Positions 46,453 to 58,920 are shown, counted from the first letter of the stretch. The stretch is 64,000 bases of DNA from Atriophallophorus winterbourni (GCA_013407085.1 JACCGJ010000584.1:62001-126000), one strand, 5' to 3'. Numbers and translations: made by a program. Notes: generated by a model from the sequence alone, not told the origin.

Positions 46453-49400
46453 CTGAAACATTAAGATGATGGCGCATAACTTTGATGCACTATGAAACTA
46501 CTTAACTACAGATTTTTAAATATAACTTTCTCAACGCTGTTACAAAGATTATACCCTACGTGATATCTGTAATAACACACCTTCCAATTTCACAGGTGGC
46601 AGTAGTAAACTGCGTACATAAGTCATCACAGTTGTAGCTTTACTTCAATTAAACGCACATTGTGGCTTACTCAAAGCAAGCTCTGATTTTTTTGTACTGT
46701 TTTATACGCGGTATCCATAAAAATAAGAAATGCAATCACCATTGGACATGCCGTTATTAGCTAGGCGTGACTACGAAATGTCTTTGCGAAATGCTTGAAA
46801 ATACTGGTCTCTAGATCATATTACCGAAGCGCATTAGGCCTCTCATGTTGACAATCAAACATACCACATAAATCATGTCTGTTTAATAAAGAATATGAGG
46901 CGTTTGTGATAAAACATATTTGCAATCTCTTATGAATCGCATAATTAATTAACTCTCAACAAATTACTCTGAACTCGATATGGAAAGCTTCAACGTCAAG
47001 TGGTAAACAGTGAGTCAAACTGTTATCTGATGAACGAAAATTGCATCGAACCGGTCAGAAGGTACTAATAAGCAAGGTGTTCTATATCGCTCTGAATGTG
47101 GTTATACACCTGTGTTAACCCTATAGTAATGTCAAGTGTTTCAGAGTAGAAATGTTTTGTAGAACCATAGTTCGCATCGAGAAAAGGAGAAATGAACAGC
47201 AAAAACGTGGCCCTTACAATTGAAAAAATGTGAATAACGGGAGTTTAATGTACTGAAGCACAGTCATGTTTATCATTGAAAATGATACTGCGAGCTGCGT
47301 GCATATTGTCACGTGTCACAATTGCCATCATGGCGTGACAGATTATTTCGAGATTCATTGTAACTCTTATTGATCTTGTCACTATTGCGCTTATTTTGTA
47401 GCTCACATTACACTTAATCGCTATCGTAGGTAGCCTGGTAATGAAACTTTTCTAATTGAGTTAAATTATAAAAATAACCAAAATGGTTATATAAAGGATT
47501 TCTCTAATTTGTGGAACACAAAATATAGATTAGCCCTATATAATAACCATGGTTAAAGCGCCAGTAGTTGAGTAATTAGTTGAGGCGCTTAAAAATGCAT
47601 CGTCCGCTTAAACACAAATGGGAGGTTTGGCAACTTAGAAATAACGTGATTGCAAGCACGGGGAAAGATGGTACCAACGAACTAAAAAGGCAAAAAGAAA
47701 CGATTTTGCTTACAAAACCCAAAATTATTTAACCTATTACACTAAGTATTAAGCAATAAAATTATGATAAACATGTGTGTCATTGCAATAATTTGACTTA
47801 AAATAATTATGCCAAGAAGATTTTTTGCTGCAAACGGTACAACACGTCGTCTCTCGAGATCGCTTTTTAATGAAGTGGCATGTATTGTGTAGGTGCAGTT
47901 GAGGTTCATTTACATTTGCTCGAAAAATGGTTCGATAAATGATATTGAATGCGGGGAACAGTTGTAGTTAATTTTATTTTAATTTCTCAGGATGATGCTT
48001 CACCTCAGCTTATATAATTGCATTGTCTATTTGAGGAAACACAAATGCGACTGCGAGTGAACAACCGTTCCTGGCCATTATCCAAGATAGATTTTGGATG
48101 GTTGGTCACCAACCTAGTTGATATTATCACTATAAAGTATCAAGCGATAAACAGGTCTTGACGAAACGATTTAACACACTGCGTTGAATAAACTTGAAAG
48201 AGAAAACGTATGAGGAGGTATAATCATTATTCAGGTGTTAGAAGACACGGTCAGGATTCATTTCACCTAATAGACATGGATTACGAATGATTTGATTTCG
48301 ATGGAAACAAAAGTTAGATCTTGCTTACTCAATGAACACAACATACATGAGAATATATTGTGGCCTATCATTTAATGGAATAGTAGCTCAATCAAAACAT
48401 GCAATTACGCGAAACCCATAAATAAATCGTGTATTAAACAGGTTTGGACTGTAAATCTCACGATGAGGGATGAGAATATATTATTAAAGTTGATATAGTT
48501 GAGAGATCATTCGCTTAGTACTAAGTTGTACTCTTGATGTCAAATAATTTCTTGATAAAACATCTGTAATTTATGGTGCATGCTTTTGGTAAACATAATT
48601 ATTTCTATTCATCGAACACCGCAGATTTTATATAGCGTCTGAAAAATATTGGTGTCAGTAGCGCGATTTAAAACAAGTGGTAGATTAAACTGCAAAGATG
48701 TTTCAGTTAATATCGAAAACTACCGGGATCAAGTTCACATCAATTTTTCTTAGCTGTTCCACATTTTTTTACTCACCAGCAGATGACCTCAGCAATATAC
48801 TATACCGGCAGCCTCATATTTTGCTAAATATTACTCCATGTTATTATACTCGACTAAATAATTAGAAGTTTAAACATTCAAATGGCAACCTGTGTTGTGA
48901 ATCAGCACTATTTGGTTACAAAAAGGGGAAAATTTTGTATAATCTTATGATCTCAGGAGACATTTGGCCGCTGTCTGATCAAAACTTTGAATTCATAATA
49001 TGGATTTTAAGAAACGATTGAATAAGGGGAATTAATTTCGGTATGAATGCCATCTGAAAATTCCTGTTCACACTGGAATCGTAGCATCAGCTCGAAATTA
49101 TAACAACGTGTATGTGACTCATGAGTAAAAATAACAATTATTAAGAAAATTTCAAAACCCTGGGGAGATATGCAGTAGCAAATTTTTCACATCAGGGATG
49201 ATAAATATTCTGCCCCCACGTATCAATTATGCATCAAGCTTGAGCACGTTCAAGACTGAAATTGGCAAGTATATGTTGACCAACTCCAAACACGAACCTC
49301 AGTACATAAGCTGACTTTCCATACTGACAAAACATCTTTGTTCTTCTTATGCATTCCTGATATTTTAATTTATGGTTACTGTGAATTATTTGCTTTTTAG

Positions 49401-49605
49401 ACCACTATTACTTTGAATAACTTTGAATAAGTTGAGACTGAACAAATGGTTTTTTAATTTTATTTCTGATTCTGTGATTAGAAAATGAACCCGATATGAA
49501 TGCATCAATGATTGGTGTCTACATGATCCTTTAGGAAACTCTAATTTTTATATAAAGTTTCGAGGTAGTTTCAGAAAAATATTTCGTCAAACTGATATTT
49601 ACTCA
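46453..49605. other. AT-rich intron, linking exon not found
   Basis: If exon 50758-50593 belongs to the same gene, an exon opening at phase 0 and closing with two bases should lie here. A strong GTGAGT donor on the minus strand near 48772 has only stop-interrupted sequence before it. Nothing else supported. Confidence 0.4.
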
Positions 49606-49609
49606 ATGT

Positions 49610-49720
49610 ATTGTGGTGCTCAATCCCGTTTTACTAAGACACCATATCCGATGTCTGACTGTTTGTTGTTATCAGGTGAAGACAGTAAGATTAGGTGTTT
49701 ACACCTCTTTTAAAGAGAAA
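49610..49720 (-). repeat. Hammerhead-bearing dispersed repeat, highly decayed copy H5
   Basis: Minus-strand stretch CTAATCTTACTGTCTTCACC, then CTGATAACAACAAACAGTCA, then GACATCGG aligns with H1 (CTGATCCTACTATCCCTACC, CTGATGAGTGCAAACAGCAC, GAAACCGG). About two thirds of the core positions match, but the catalytic GATGA and GAAA residues are changed. Confidence 0.5.
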
Positions 49721-50259
49721 ATATTTAATAATAATGAAAATCCACTTCAATCATACAATAGAAATATATTATTAAAAAGAGTTATTTACATTTATCGTGA
49801 AATCAGGGATGATTTGTTCATGTATATATAATAATATTTGTAGTATTTTTTTAAATTTGTTTTCCTCATTTAATTTGAACTATCCCCAACAAATTCTATT
49901 TTCTACAGCTGACATTTAATCGGACAGAATTTTGTAAAGGTTTCGTCATTTCTTTCGTACACTAACTACAAATTTATGTGACAAGTCGCGAGAAACTTCG
50001 TCAGTTGCATTCCAATAAATGTTTGCATTTTTCAAATCTTTTCTGAGTGGAGAAAATTTAAATTAACGCTGCTGAAATACCGTGAAATCGAGTTTGTATA
50101 TTCCAAACATACAAGAATCGCAAACCATCTCATCTGAGAAATTCCTAACTTTTTCCGATATGGACGAACGTGAGTTATACTTTTCAAAAATGAGTTATTT
50201 ATTGATATTTAATACAACTATATGCCAAGCGACTGTGATATTATTGTTGGAAATACTTG

Positions 50260-50480
50260 GTATTCAAGTTCACATATTGTTCGTAGTTTATTCACTGCTT
50301 CAATGCAAGCGAATCCTGATTGTACTGTCCTTGTCTGATGTGTACAAAGAGCACATACCGTTTCTGTGGTGTATATGTTAGAAATGTATGCAAATGTGTG
50401 ATTTTTGTTTAAACCCATGTCTTTAACTCATCTACGTGTGTGTATGGGCACATGTATTTGCACAGGTTGGTCGCAACAGC
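50260..50480 (+). repeat. Hammerhead-bearing dispersed repeat, copy H4
   Basis: Plus-strand copy. Upstream block TTCACTGCTTCAATGCAAGC and GAATCCTGATTGTACTGTCC; ribozyme region CTGATGTGTACAAAGAGCAC then ATACCG (about 50334-50360), where CTGATGA has lost its A and GAAA is changed; downstream block GAAATGTATGCAAATGTGTG. A further CAGGTTGGTCGCAACAG at about 50464-50480 resembles the start of another repeat unit, hinting at a tandem arrangement. Confidence 0.65.
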
Positions 50481-50592
50481 TTTACACAACAGTGGACTAT
50501 AGGTTCAAACATCATTTAATAAGTTAGTTTACATCATCTCTCACATCATTTGAAATGAAAATGCACAACCAATTTAAAGCTGTTTTACTCAC

Positions 50593-50758
50593 CAAAGCGG
50601 CACACTTTGGGTATACAAAAGGATAAATGTAATCCCAAAATGGGCATAATTCAACACAAACTTGGTGTGTTCTAGCAGTGGCTCGTATCAATGCTAACCA
50701 ATTTGTTCCTCCCCCAACAATAGTGCGGTGGTAAACTCCACAGGCTTCATACGGTGCA
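50593..50758 (-). CDS. Probable exon X3 (166 nt), possibly 5' part of the same minus-strand gene
   Basis: Acceptor TATCAAATCTTCAG and consensus donor GTGAGT. It opens with one base (T) and closes at phase 0. The 55 codons read APYEACGVYHRTIVGGGTNW, LALIRATARTHQVCVELCPF, WDYIYPFVYPKCAAL: hydrophobic and aromatic with four Cys, unlike the polar exons E1-E8, as for a folded domain or a membrane-near segment. The T would complete Cys (TGT) with the TG left by candidate exon 52531-52483. The connection to E1 is not shown, because the phases do not join without another exon. Family not recognised. Confidence 0.6.
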
Positions 50759-51780
50759 CTGAAGATTTGATAGTACGCCAAATTAATGAATTAATGCAAT
50801 ACTCCGGTGTTACATTGTTGACTAATTTGTCGTGATAATTACTTCGATAACTTGTTAAATTGATCACTGGAAATTTCTATATAATCTATAGATTACACGG
50901 TAAATAAGCCAGTGAAAAATGATATGTTTAATAACACTAATGTGTCAAAAAATTATCCTTATTTCGCACGTGTGCTTCATGAATAACGCACGTTGAAAAC
51001 GAATATGTAGCTCGACATAGAGGCAGTATGCAATGTAATTTTCTTGAAAAAATTTAACTTGTTAAATCATTAACACCTGCTTCGTTAATAAATGGAATAA
51101 TGTGTAACAGTTATACCAAAGCTCAATTTGTTCATTGTTTTTGAGGTGAAACACTCGAAAAAATTTATCGATCAATGTCACTCGACCTTGTTATCACAGC
51201 CCACTCTAACGAAAAAATATCGATTAAATTCGGTGCAACACAAGGTGCCGTTTGTCTTAAAATTTAATAACCGAACGTAGCAAATTATTTACAGTCCAAA
51301 CATGGCAAATCGGATAACTGATTTTAAATGAAATATACTAAATTCAATTTGTCAATTTTGTATTAGAATTTACCGATTCTCAATTTACGTTAATTGGTAT
51401 CAAATTTACAGTTGTAGCACGAGTGAATTCTTTAAAGTGAACAACGCAAGCATCAAGCATATTTGTAGTTTTTTGTTAATAATAGATCGACACTTGTGTT
51501 GAATACCTGAAAGATTATTGATCATATAAACTCGTCTATTTTGTAAAGAAACGATATGACTACTTATCCTCGAGTTTTAGTGGAAACTAGACTCGAAATA
51601 ATCTCAACGGTTGAAAAGAATTTACCTGACACAAATATCAAAATTACTGGCGTTTTATGCATAAAACATTGCTTTTATTTTGCTAATGAGAGGTTTTGGT
51701 AAAAATCAAAACTAGAGGAAACCTCGATTAAAATATCAGTGAAGAAATATTAAACCATTTTTGAACTTTGAAGCCACGAT
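50759..51780. other. AT-rich intron, no feature seen
   Basis: No supported feature. Confidence 0.35.
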
Positions 51781-51784
51781 TAAA

Positions 51785-51970
51785 TACGGCTGGCACATGT
51801 AAGTGAACAAGTTGGTCCTGTCCGCCTTATATAAGAATTTCTTCAATGTTCCACATTAATTTGCAATGTCTTGCTGATTCAAGACAGACGGATCCTCTAC
51901 GTACTATTTTTACTTGCTGAGTGCATACAGCACGAAGTTGAGCATAAAGTGTGTGATGGAAATGCAGGCA
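51785..51970 (+). repeat. Hammerhead-bearing dispersed repeat, copy H6
   Basis: Plus-strand copy: GTGAACAAGTTGGTCCTGTC, CGCCTTATATAAG, then GACGGATCCTCTACGTACTA, then the ribozyme region at about 51914-51945 reading TGCTGAGTGCATACAGCACG and AAG. The stem II hairpin GTGC-loop-GCAC is perfect, but three core bases (ATG of CTGATGA) are deleted and GAAA is GAAG. Downstream block GTGTGTGATGGAAATGCAGG is kept. Confidence 0.68.
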
Positions 51971-52482
51971 ACTATTGATTAATAATACAGAAAGTAATTC
52001 ATCGGATAAGAATATAAAAATCACTAATAAAACTTGTATTAATGCATGAATTCTAACTCTATCAAATTTAGGTGTCTGTTTGACCTTTTCATAAAAAGCC
52101 AAGAAGCTAATTTTTAATTAGTACACATCAATCGATTGTAACCTTGTAGTCTAAAATATATTGCAATATAAAGCGTTCGCCCTTAAGTATAAAAGATTGA
52201 CTACCTTTGGTTAACTTCAGAAACACTAAAATACTTTCATAATTAAACGTTCAGATGAGGATAAATATAACAGAAATTTCTATTAAGATTGCTATGTATC
52301 CTCATGCATTTTAGACGGCAGAATTTTAATGAAAATTAAATGCGAAGTTAATAAAGTGCTTTAGAATAATAGGTAACATTTTCATTAATTGAATACAATC
52401 CTAATTATAGGATAATCTGCGATTAGCACTTATCGACAGTTTAGCTGCACAAGAACTTGGAGAGGATGTGAAATTACTCACC

Positions 52483-52531
52483 AGAATATGGTGATACGAT
52501 TGCGACTATTTTCGCCATAAATATGTTTATC
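52483..52531 (-). CDS. Candidate small exon X2 (49 nt) upstream of X3
   Basis: Acceptor CACCATACTCAG and consensus donor GTGAGT on the minus strand. Read as opening with two bases and closing with TG it has no stop: KHIYGENSRNRITIF, then Cys (TGT) completed by exon X3. The phase agreement with X3 supports it; its shortness does not. A second frame (phase 0 in, one base out) is also open but would not join X3. Confidence 0.4.
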
Positions 52532-52539
52532 TGAGTATG

Positions 52540-54540
52540 GTGAATCATTCGTAATATATACAATTTTACAGGAGCGGACTCACAGTGGGGTCGAAAATGA
52601 AACTCTCTGAAGGTGGAAGTATCTACAAAATAGATACTTACAAGTCATAATTTTATTAATGTTGGTATTACGTCAACACTTTGGTGATAATGGAACATTT
52701 AGAGAATGTAATTATTGATGTTCATCATGTTAACCAAAGTATAATTTAAGAAAAATTGGGTGCATCCAACAATTACGGTTCAGAAATTGGATAATCATTC
52801 TTCAGCTTGCGTAAATAGGCTACTCAAGTGAAATAGAGTTCAATGAACGAAATTACACAATGGGAGATTTTGTTCTTACTAAAAGATTGTATTCTCTAAA
52901 CATCATAAAATGACGTCTTTAAAATCCATGCCCACATTTGAGATAATTTGTTAATTTACTTGCAGATTACATATATGCTAGTTCAAACATATTTCCAAGC
53001 ATTTGGGTTTGGCAGAGTTTCAGCATTATCTAATACCATGAAGTTATTTTGAATAATTTGAGATTTTGAAAATCTGATTTGTTTGGCTAAACTCGATAAT
53101 TCAAATCGATTGAGTTAATTCAATAAATCGTTCTATAAATTTGAAGACTGAGAAACATCATTCTGAAATCTAGATACGATCAAGCTTAGAAACAGGAGTT
53201 GTCAATGAAAATTAACAACGAAAATAGTTGGCTCGATATTACTATTTGTGCCTCTGGTGTATGGAGTATAAATCTCAGGTGTTAAATATACACCGTCTCA
53301 CAAAAAGAATCAATTGGCTAACTAAAAGATTTTGTCAATTAAATGTTAGAGTTCCTCATGGAACTTGTTGAACATTTATGTACTTATTCGAGATTTCGAG
53401 AGTGGGATTACCAACGAAGTCATTATAACGGGAGTATACGGAACACGTAATGAACACTAATCGTGTTTTCTATGTAAGAACGTTGAAGATATATGCTACA
53501 GTTAAACTTTTAATAATCAACTTCAACAGATTTCTTTCTAGCTACAATAACATTTGTTATTTAATTTAAAATTGAACATATTAAGTGTCCTTTTACCGTT
53601 TTTACGACTTATGTCCAATAGTTATTCAAGTGAAAATGACATTATCTGCATTCGATCATATAAAATTTAAATGACTCGTCCAACTACACAACTGCTTGAT
53701 TATTTCATAAAATATTAAGATTGATACTAGGGTTGTGTACCAAATGTTTCCTAACGAGATCGTCGGAATCAATAAAACAATTGTGATTTTTAAATTTCAG
53801 TTAACGACATTAAACTGTAAGATAAATTTTCGATAGCAGTGTCAAAGTTGTGCAAAATGCCCAAAGAAATGAAAAAATTCTCAAACGCGGTACACATATG
53901 TCAGTTAAATAATCTTTGAGTTCCATGACACGACCTCATATGTAATGAGAGCGATGGTCAACTTCAAAGTGATTTACCATTTTAAAAAGAAATGTTACAA
54001 GGGAAATCAGGATTTAACAAATATGAGACATTTTGAAATGCAAAGTGTAAACAATCGATGAGGATACAAACCATGGCAGAATTCACTGTGACGAAGCGAT
54101 TTATATATTCATTTAGATACACTGAACTAATATTAGATCATTGTCAGCCTAATTATGTATTTTACTAATAATAAAATTTGAAGTCGATTTCTTGAAAACA
54201 GTGGCCTAATATTTTCTACAAATAAGTTTCATAAAATTGCTCTCCTTGTTGTATGCTTTGAAAAAACGGACTATTATTCATTCCGATCCCAAAATTAACT
54301 GTCCGCCAACGTAGAATGGCGAAAAGCCAAGTGATCTTAAAATAACGATTCATTTATAACCAAATCGTGGTGATCAAATACAACAAAATGAACACTACTT
54401 CTATAACAGATAAAATTGATCATTCTAGAATGTCGATCGATGACATGCTGATAATGATTGTAAACATGAATCAATTTCCAAACCGATCAATTGTAGTATC
54501 TAATTTTCCGGCCAGTAAGCAAATCGGGTTGTTTTGTTTG
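52540..54540. other. AT-rich intron or intergenic, no feature seen
   Basis: Very AT-rich with stops in all frames. Nothing supported. Confidence 0.35.
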
Positions 54541-54544
54541 TTGG

Positions 54545-55101
54545 AAGCAGTGCCTTCTTACACTCTTCATAAACAATATCAAGCGTTCTACAGATGTAAT
54601 TTCTGGAGATCCAGCGAGATCATCAATACCACCAAGATCAGGCTCTTTTACATTTTAGTGGAACCAAAACTATTCTACGGAGCAGATACCTCGAGAACCA
54701 GTGTTACAACCATTAAGAAAATTTAGGTCTCCATCAACACCTGCCTTAGAAAGATCTTGAAGATCCACTGGCTCTACATTATCAGCAATGAAGTATTGTG
54801 GAAACGAACGAAGAAGCTGCCCGTGGACAAAGTCATTATTCAGAGACCCTGACGATGGATTAACTAAACCCTCAGCAAACCTATATCAAACATCACCAGA
54901 AAATCTCCTACCTGGAACTTCAAGGAAAGACAAAGAAAGGGTGACCTAGAAATAGCTAGCTCCGAGAAATAGATGCAGACGGCGAGCAGATTGGTAAGAT
55001 GTGAAGACAGCTGGAGAGACTCTCACAAAATTACGATGTATGAAAGAGTGGATTGGCAGCTTATGTTTCAGACGGGATCAAAGGCGGAAGTAAGTAAGTA
55101 A
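54545..55101 (+). pseudogene. RTE-type reverse transcriptase C-terminal fragment with short tandem tail
   Basis: Thumb and C-terminal part of a third RTE type. Readable pieces in order: FWRSSEIINTTKIRLF, EPKLFYGADTSRTSVTTIKK, a stop, VSINTCLRKILKIHWLYIIS, then VLWKRTKKLP, and after more stops WKDSWRDSHKI-like residues and the end VDWQLMFQTGSKAE. The 3' end runs into AGTAAGTAAGTAA (55089-55101); short tandem tails instead of poly(A) are typical of RTE elements. 5'-truncated and degenerate. Confidence 0.78.
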
Positions 55102-55104
55102 TTA

Positions 55105-56040
55105 CAGATGTAATTGCGGCACCCGAAAAGCATATTATTAATAACATTCTCATTTTGGTCGTCATAAACGATTTGCTCACGCACAATTTTCATGACAAAA
55201 ATAAAATTAGTATTTTGTAAGTTCACAATGAAGCAATGATCAATTTTGACCAAAGAGCACACATTTGTTCACATTCAGCATGCAGTACAAGCAAGCTCTT
55301 TCCTATTGTGAATTATTCAATCAATTTGGATTTGAATAGGTTTGAAAAAATCGAGAATGATCTTAAAATAGACATTTAAAAGTAATGTTAAAAGCATGTG
55401 TGAAGTAGAATGCAGAGAGTTTAAATAGGCTAATGCACAAAATCTGGAGATGAATCCATTGTTTTTTTAAGAAGCATTTGTTTATTTCCCAACAGCTTGC
55501 TTAAGCACCCCTAAATCGTATAAAGTGTATATGATTGCCTATAATGATAACAAATATAGATGAAAACCTAGTCAATAAAACATAGAGATTATTAAGACCA
55601 TCATTAGATGTAAATTGCTTATAAGCCGAAGATTCACTTAAATGATGGACTGATGATAAAATAAAATATTCTTGATGAGAAATCTCACAAAAACATGTAG
55701 TTCGAACTAAAGTGAGACATTTTAAGACCAGTGAAACCTAACCAATGGCTTATTTCACTTTTGGGTTCAATAACCACAACATTCTGTGGATGTTGATTGC
55801 TATACACTAATTTAACCATTATGCCATATTTTGTTCCTAATTAAACTATATTATCAAGTCGAGTAAAATGAAATTAAGAATTTATTAATAAAACTAAGCA
55901 CAATGTCATTAAGTATCGCTCAACGTTGTGTTGAATAAAACTCACAATGCGTCTATTGATTTTGAGCTGCAAATTCGAAAAAAACTATGTATACATATCT
56001 GTTTATTTCCGTTTTTATATGTTTCAGACGCTATTGTCGG
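55105..56040. other. AT-rich sequence, no feature seen
   Basis: No supported feature. Confidence 0.35.
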
Positions 56041-56089
56041 CGCGCATTAGTTCACTGTTAGAAAAAGGGATATTCGTTGCGTTTTCTCA

Positions 56090-56410
56090 GTCTTGAGGCG
56101 AATGTGGTTACTTGGAGAGGTCAAAAGGAGGGGTACTAAGATAGTGAATGATATAAAGGATAAATGGAGCTGAATGAAACTTAACCTCCTAGAAATTAGC
56201 AGGGAAAGGTTAATCTAAGTCTTGTGGGAATGACCGTTAAATGCATAAGCACAGGAGGCTTAAGCTATGTAATGTGTGCACGCTATTTGAGCGGGTGGTG
56301 AACACTTGGAACTGGCTACCGAATGAGCTCCTGTCCCTACCATTAAAACAACTATTGAAGAGCGCGTAAAATCAACATTTGTCGAGACATATGGATTTGA
56401 TTCCGTACGA
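56090..56410 (+). pseudogene. LINE reverse transcriptase thumb remnant (first of two)
   Basis: Broken plus-strand frames give YLERSKRRGTKIVNDIKDKW (the region with RRATKxxxGxxD in CR1/L2 elements), LNLLEISRERLI and LFERVVNTWNWLPNELLSLP, which is the usual C-terminal end of such reverse transcriptases. It is followed at once by a second, different remnant. Confidence 0.58.
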
Positions 56411-56449
56411 AGATCAATTTAGGCAGACGAGTTTGAGCTGAACCGAATT

Positions 56450-57060
56450 GGAGAAGAATCTTAGAGTCTGGATATGAGGCAGCCTAAAGAACAGCGTACA
56501 TTGTGAGGTCATTTACAAGCGTGCTCCAAAACTTCTAGGTATGCTGCGACGGATCTTCAGAACCTTTACGTCTGCAACGTTGCCAAGCATCATGAAACCC
56601 TACTTAATTCCCACAATGGAACATGCATCGCAAGCATAGACTCCGTGGATGAAAAAAGATATATTCTTGCTTGACGGGATATATCATCGTGCAACCAAAC
56701 TCGTGCGTGGTTTTCGAGACATTACATACGAGAAAAGGTTGAAAAAGCTAAAGCTCCACACTTACCTTAATCGTAGACTTTGAAGTGACGTTATCATTAC
56801 ATACAAAATATTTAATACTCCAGATCATCCACTCAAACATTTGATCAAATACCGTAAGTCAGGAATTACAAATTCCCCATTCCCGTACTAACTGTCGCTA
56901 ATATTTCTATTCGGTACGTGTCTGTTTCCTGTGGAATGCTCTTCCCGAAGCGATTATCACCTCTTTCTGTATCAAAACATTTACTCGAAACTTGGACACA
57001 TATTTCTTACATAACGATTTGATGATGCCTGTGTATTGACTCAGGGTAAGCATTTCACTT
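56450..57060 (+). pseudogene. CR1-like reverse transcriptase thumb remnant (second of two)
   Basis: Plus-strand pieces: KRAPKLLGMLRRIFRTFTSA, LPSIMKPYLIPTMEHASQA, TPWMKKDIFLLDGIYHRATK, LVRGFRDITYEKRLKKLKLH, then IFNTPDHPLKHLIKYRKSG. The same subfamily as the fragment at 16020-16490 by its MLRRIF, PWxKK and RATKLV residues. Several stops; catalytic motifs are missing (5'-truncated). Confidence 0.78.
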
Positions 57061-57064
57061 GACT

Positions 57065-57950
57065 CCAGTTACATCGTATAATTGTTTTTTATAGCTCTTA
57101 TTGAACAAATATTTACTATGATATGGTAATTGTGAAGCTTTGTGCTTTTTTGTAAACATAAATTCATGAATCTTGAAACTTGATTTCCTTTGTGATGTAG
57201 TGGTGATGTCTTATCAGCAAGAGACACCCACCTTTTTGCTGTGAAGAAGCATAAACCATATTCTATCCCTCCTGCTCTATATCCAGAAGAAAAAGAAACA
57301 AGCTGTACATTTTAAGATGTACGAATTTCATGTGACAGCGAACCGGCTCACGTTAAATATCTCCTCAAAATCCATGTGATGTGTTTACAAATACATAATT
57401 AATTCAAATTGAAGATTTTTGGGACATTATTCACACTAAGATATTATTTCAAGTATAGATATTTTTTAATCAAAATACTTCTAATAATTCCAAAATTTTC
57501 CATCATATTAGCTTCGTCGTAAACGTTAAGTTTTCAGATTGATCTCACGGAAACTGTGACAGCGTCTAATATCATTTATTTAAAATCGATGAGATTCAAT
57601 ATTCTCTAGCTTGAGTTCACCTAAATTCAACGAAGATTTATTTTTAAAATCGCTGGTAGAATTCATAGGCCCGGTGTTCAGAATAATAAAAAATGGTGTG
57701 TTTTTATCGAGTATTTGTAAAAGGTTAATAAATTATTTAAAGTCCACACACAACCTATATGAATCAAACCATAAATTAATTGTAGAAATTGAAATATTTT
57801 AGAACTGTTGCAAGTTAGATAATTATGGCATTAATATTATTTATGCTGATAGTTTCGACATGTGTATGATACCAATTTAAAATCTATATCTTAATAAATA
57901 TTCGTTTAATTTATAAAAATTCGAATTCAGTTTCTCACCGTTCCATTTAC
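57065..57950. other. AT-rich sequence, no feature seen
   Basis: An open plus-strand frame at 57611-57802 has no motif or splice support. Confidence 0.35.
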
Positions 57951-58022
57951 TTTAATTCTTCCTCAAACGAAAACCGTACAATGACCCCAAATACTGAATC
58001 AAACATCCGGGGCGTATGTGTC
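57951..58022 (-). CDS. Candidate exon X1 (72 nt), gene unknown
   Basis: Acceptor TATTTTCTAG and donor AAA then GTAAAT on the minus strand. Opening with one base (G) and closing with two, it codes THTPRMFDSVFGVIVRFSFE followed by EEL without a stop. GC content is above the flanks. It might be an upstream exon of the large minus-strand gene, but its closing phase does not match candidate X2 directly, so at least one more exon would be needed. Confidence 0.32.
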
Positions 58023-58920
58023 CTAGAAAATATTTGAATTTATCAAATAATTCAGTTCATTTTGTAGCACTTGTATTTTGGCTTTCATACTTTTTATAAG
58101 TCAGTTATTTGTTTGAAACATTACATATTATTGTTTTGAGCTCTTTTTCTGTTATACTAGAATTGCATTGGTTGTTTATTGATTCGCGCATCCTATCGTA
58201 TACTGACGTCTAACTGCTTCATATTTCAGCCCATCCTGGAAATCTTCTATCAGTATATAATCTTGTGGAGTTTTAAATTTGGATTGTTAATTTACGTTTA
58301 TGTAACCAGAATAGATTTAGCCAGATGATCCGTGAGATATTATCAACTTTCTGCTAACTCGGATTCAGAACCTATCCACTTCAAGTTCATTTTAGTAGTA
58401 ACTGGGATGTATGTGACTGATAAGCCAACCGAGTGTCGAAAATCGCTGCAGTCAGAATGCCTCTGAAGTGAGCGACATCCACTGCCAAATTCGTTCTTTG
58501 TTCTTTTATGTTCCTTTAAGGGTATAAATGGTTTTATAGCTCAGAATCTAAATGGAGAAAAGTGATTCTCATCACAGAGACAGAGTGATGTCAGATTTTG
58601 ATAAATTTGTGTATACAGTCAAAACGTAATTTTGTATAATAGGTGATTGTATCATGCTTCATTATTTTTTATTTTAGTTGTAATATAGAAGCATGCGTTT
58701 ATAAAATTGACAAACTTAATAATGCTTAAATTATTGATAAGAAACGTACAATTTGACGAATGAACTCAGTAAATCACTCTGCCACGAAGCATCCCACACA
58801 TTTTGAATTCGTCAACAAACTTACGATCTATAAGGTACTCATGTAACTTATCCACACCTTTATAATTCAACCTAATAGTAAAATAGAAATATATAAATTA
58901 TTCAACATTACTCTTTTAGG
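58023..58920. other. AT-rich sequence, no feature seen
   Basis: No supported feature. Confidence 0.35.

Noticed and set aside
47028..47045. CTGATGAACGAAA, both hammerhead core strings together
   Set aside because: Only two bases lie between the core strings, so stem II cannot exist.
48772..48840. Strong GTGAGT donor on the minus strand, considered as the missing exon before E1
   Set aside because: Only very short stop-free readings precede it, and joining to E1 in the required phase creates a TGA stop.
54367..54545. The first half of the plus-strand frame at 54367-54726 as part of the RTE remnant
   Set aside because: Residues before FWRSSEI do not match the family pattern well enough; only the part from about 54545 is assigned.
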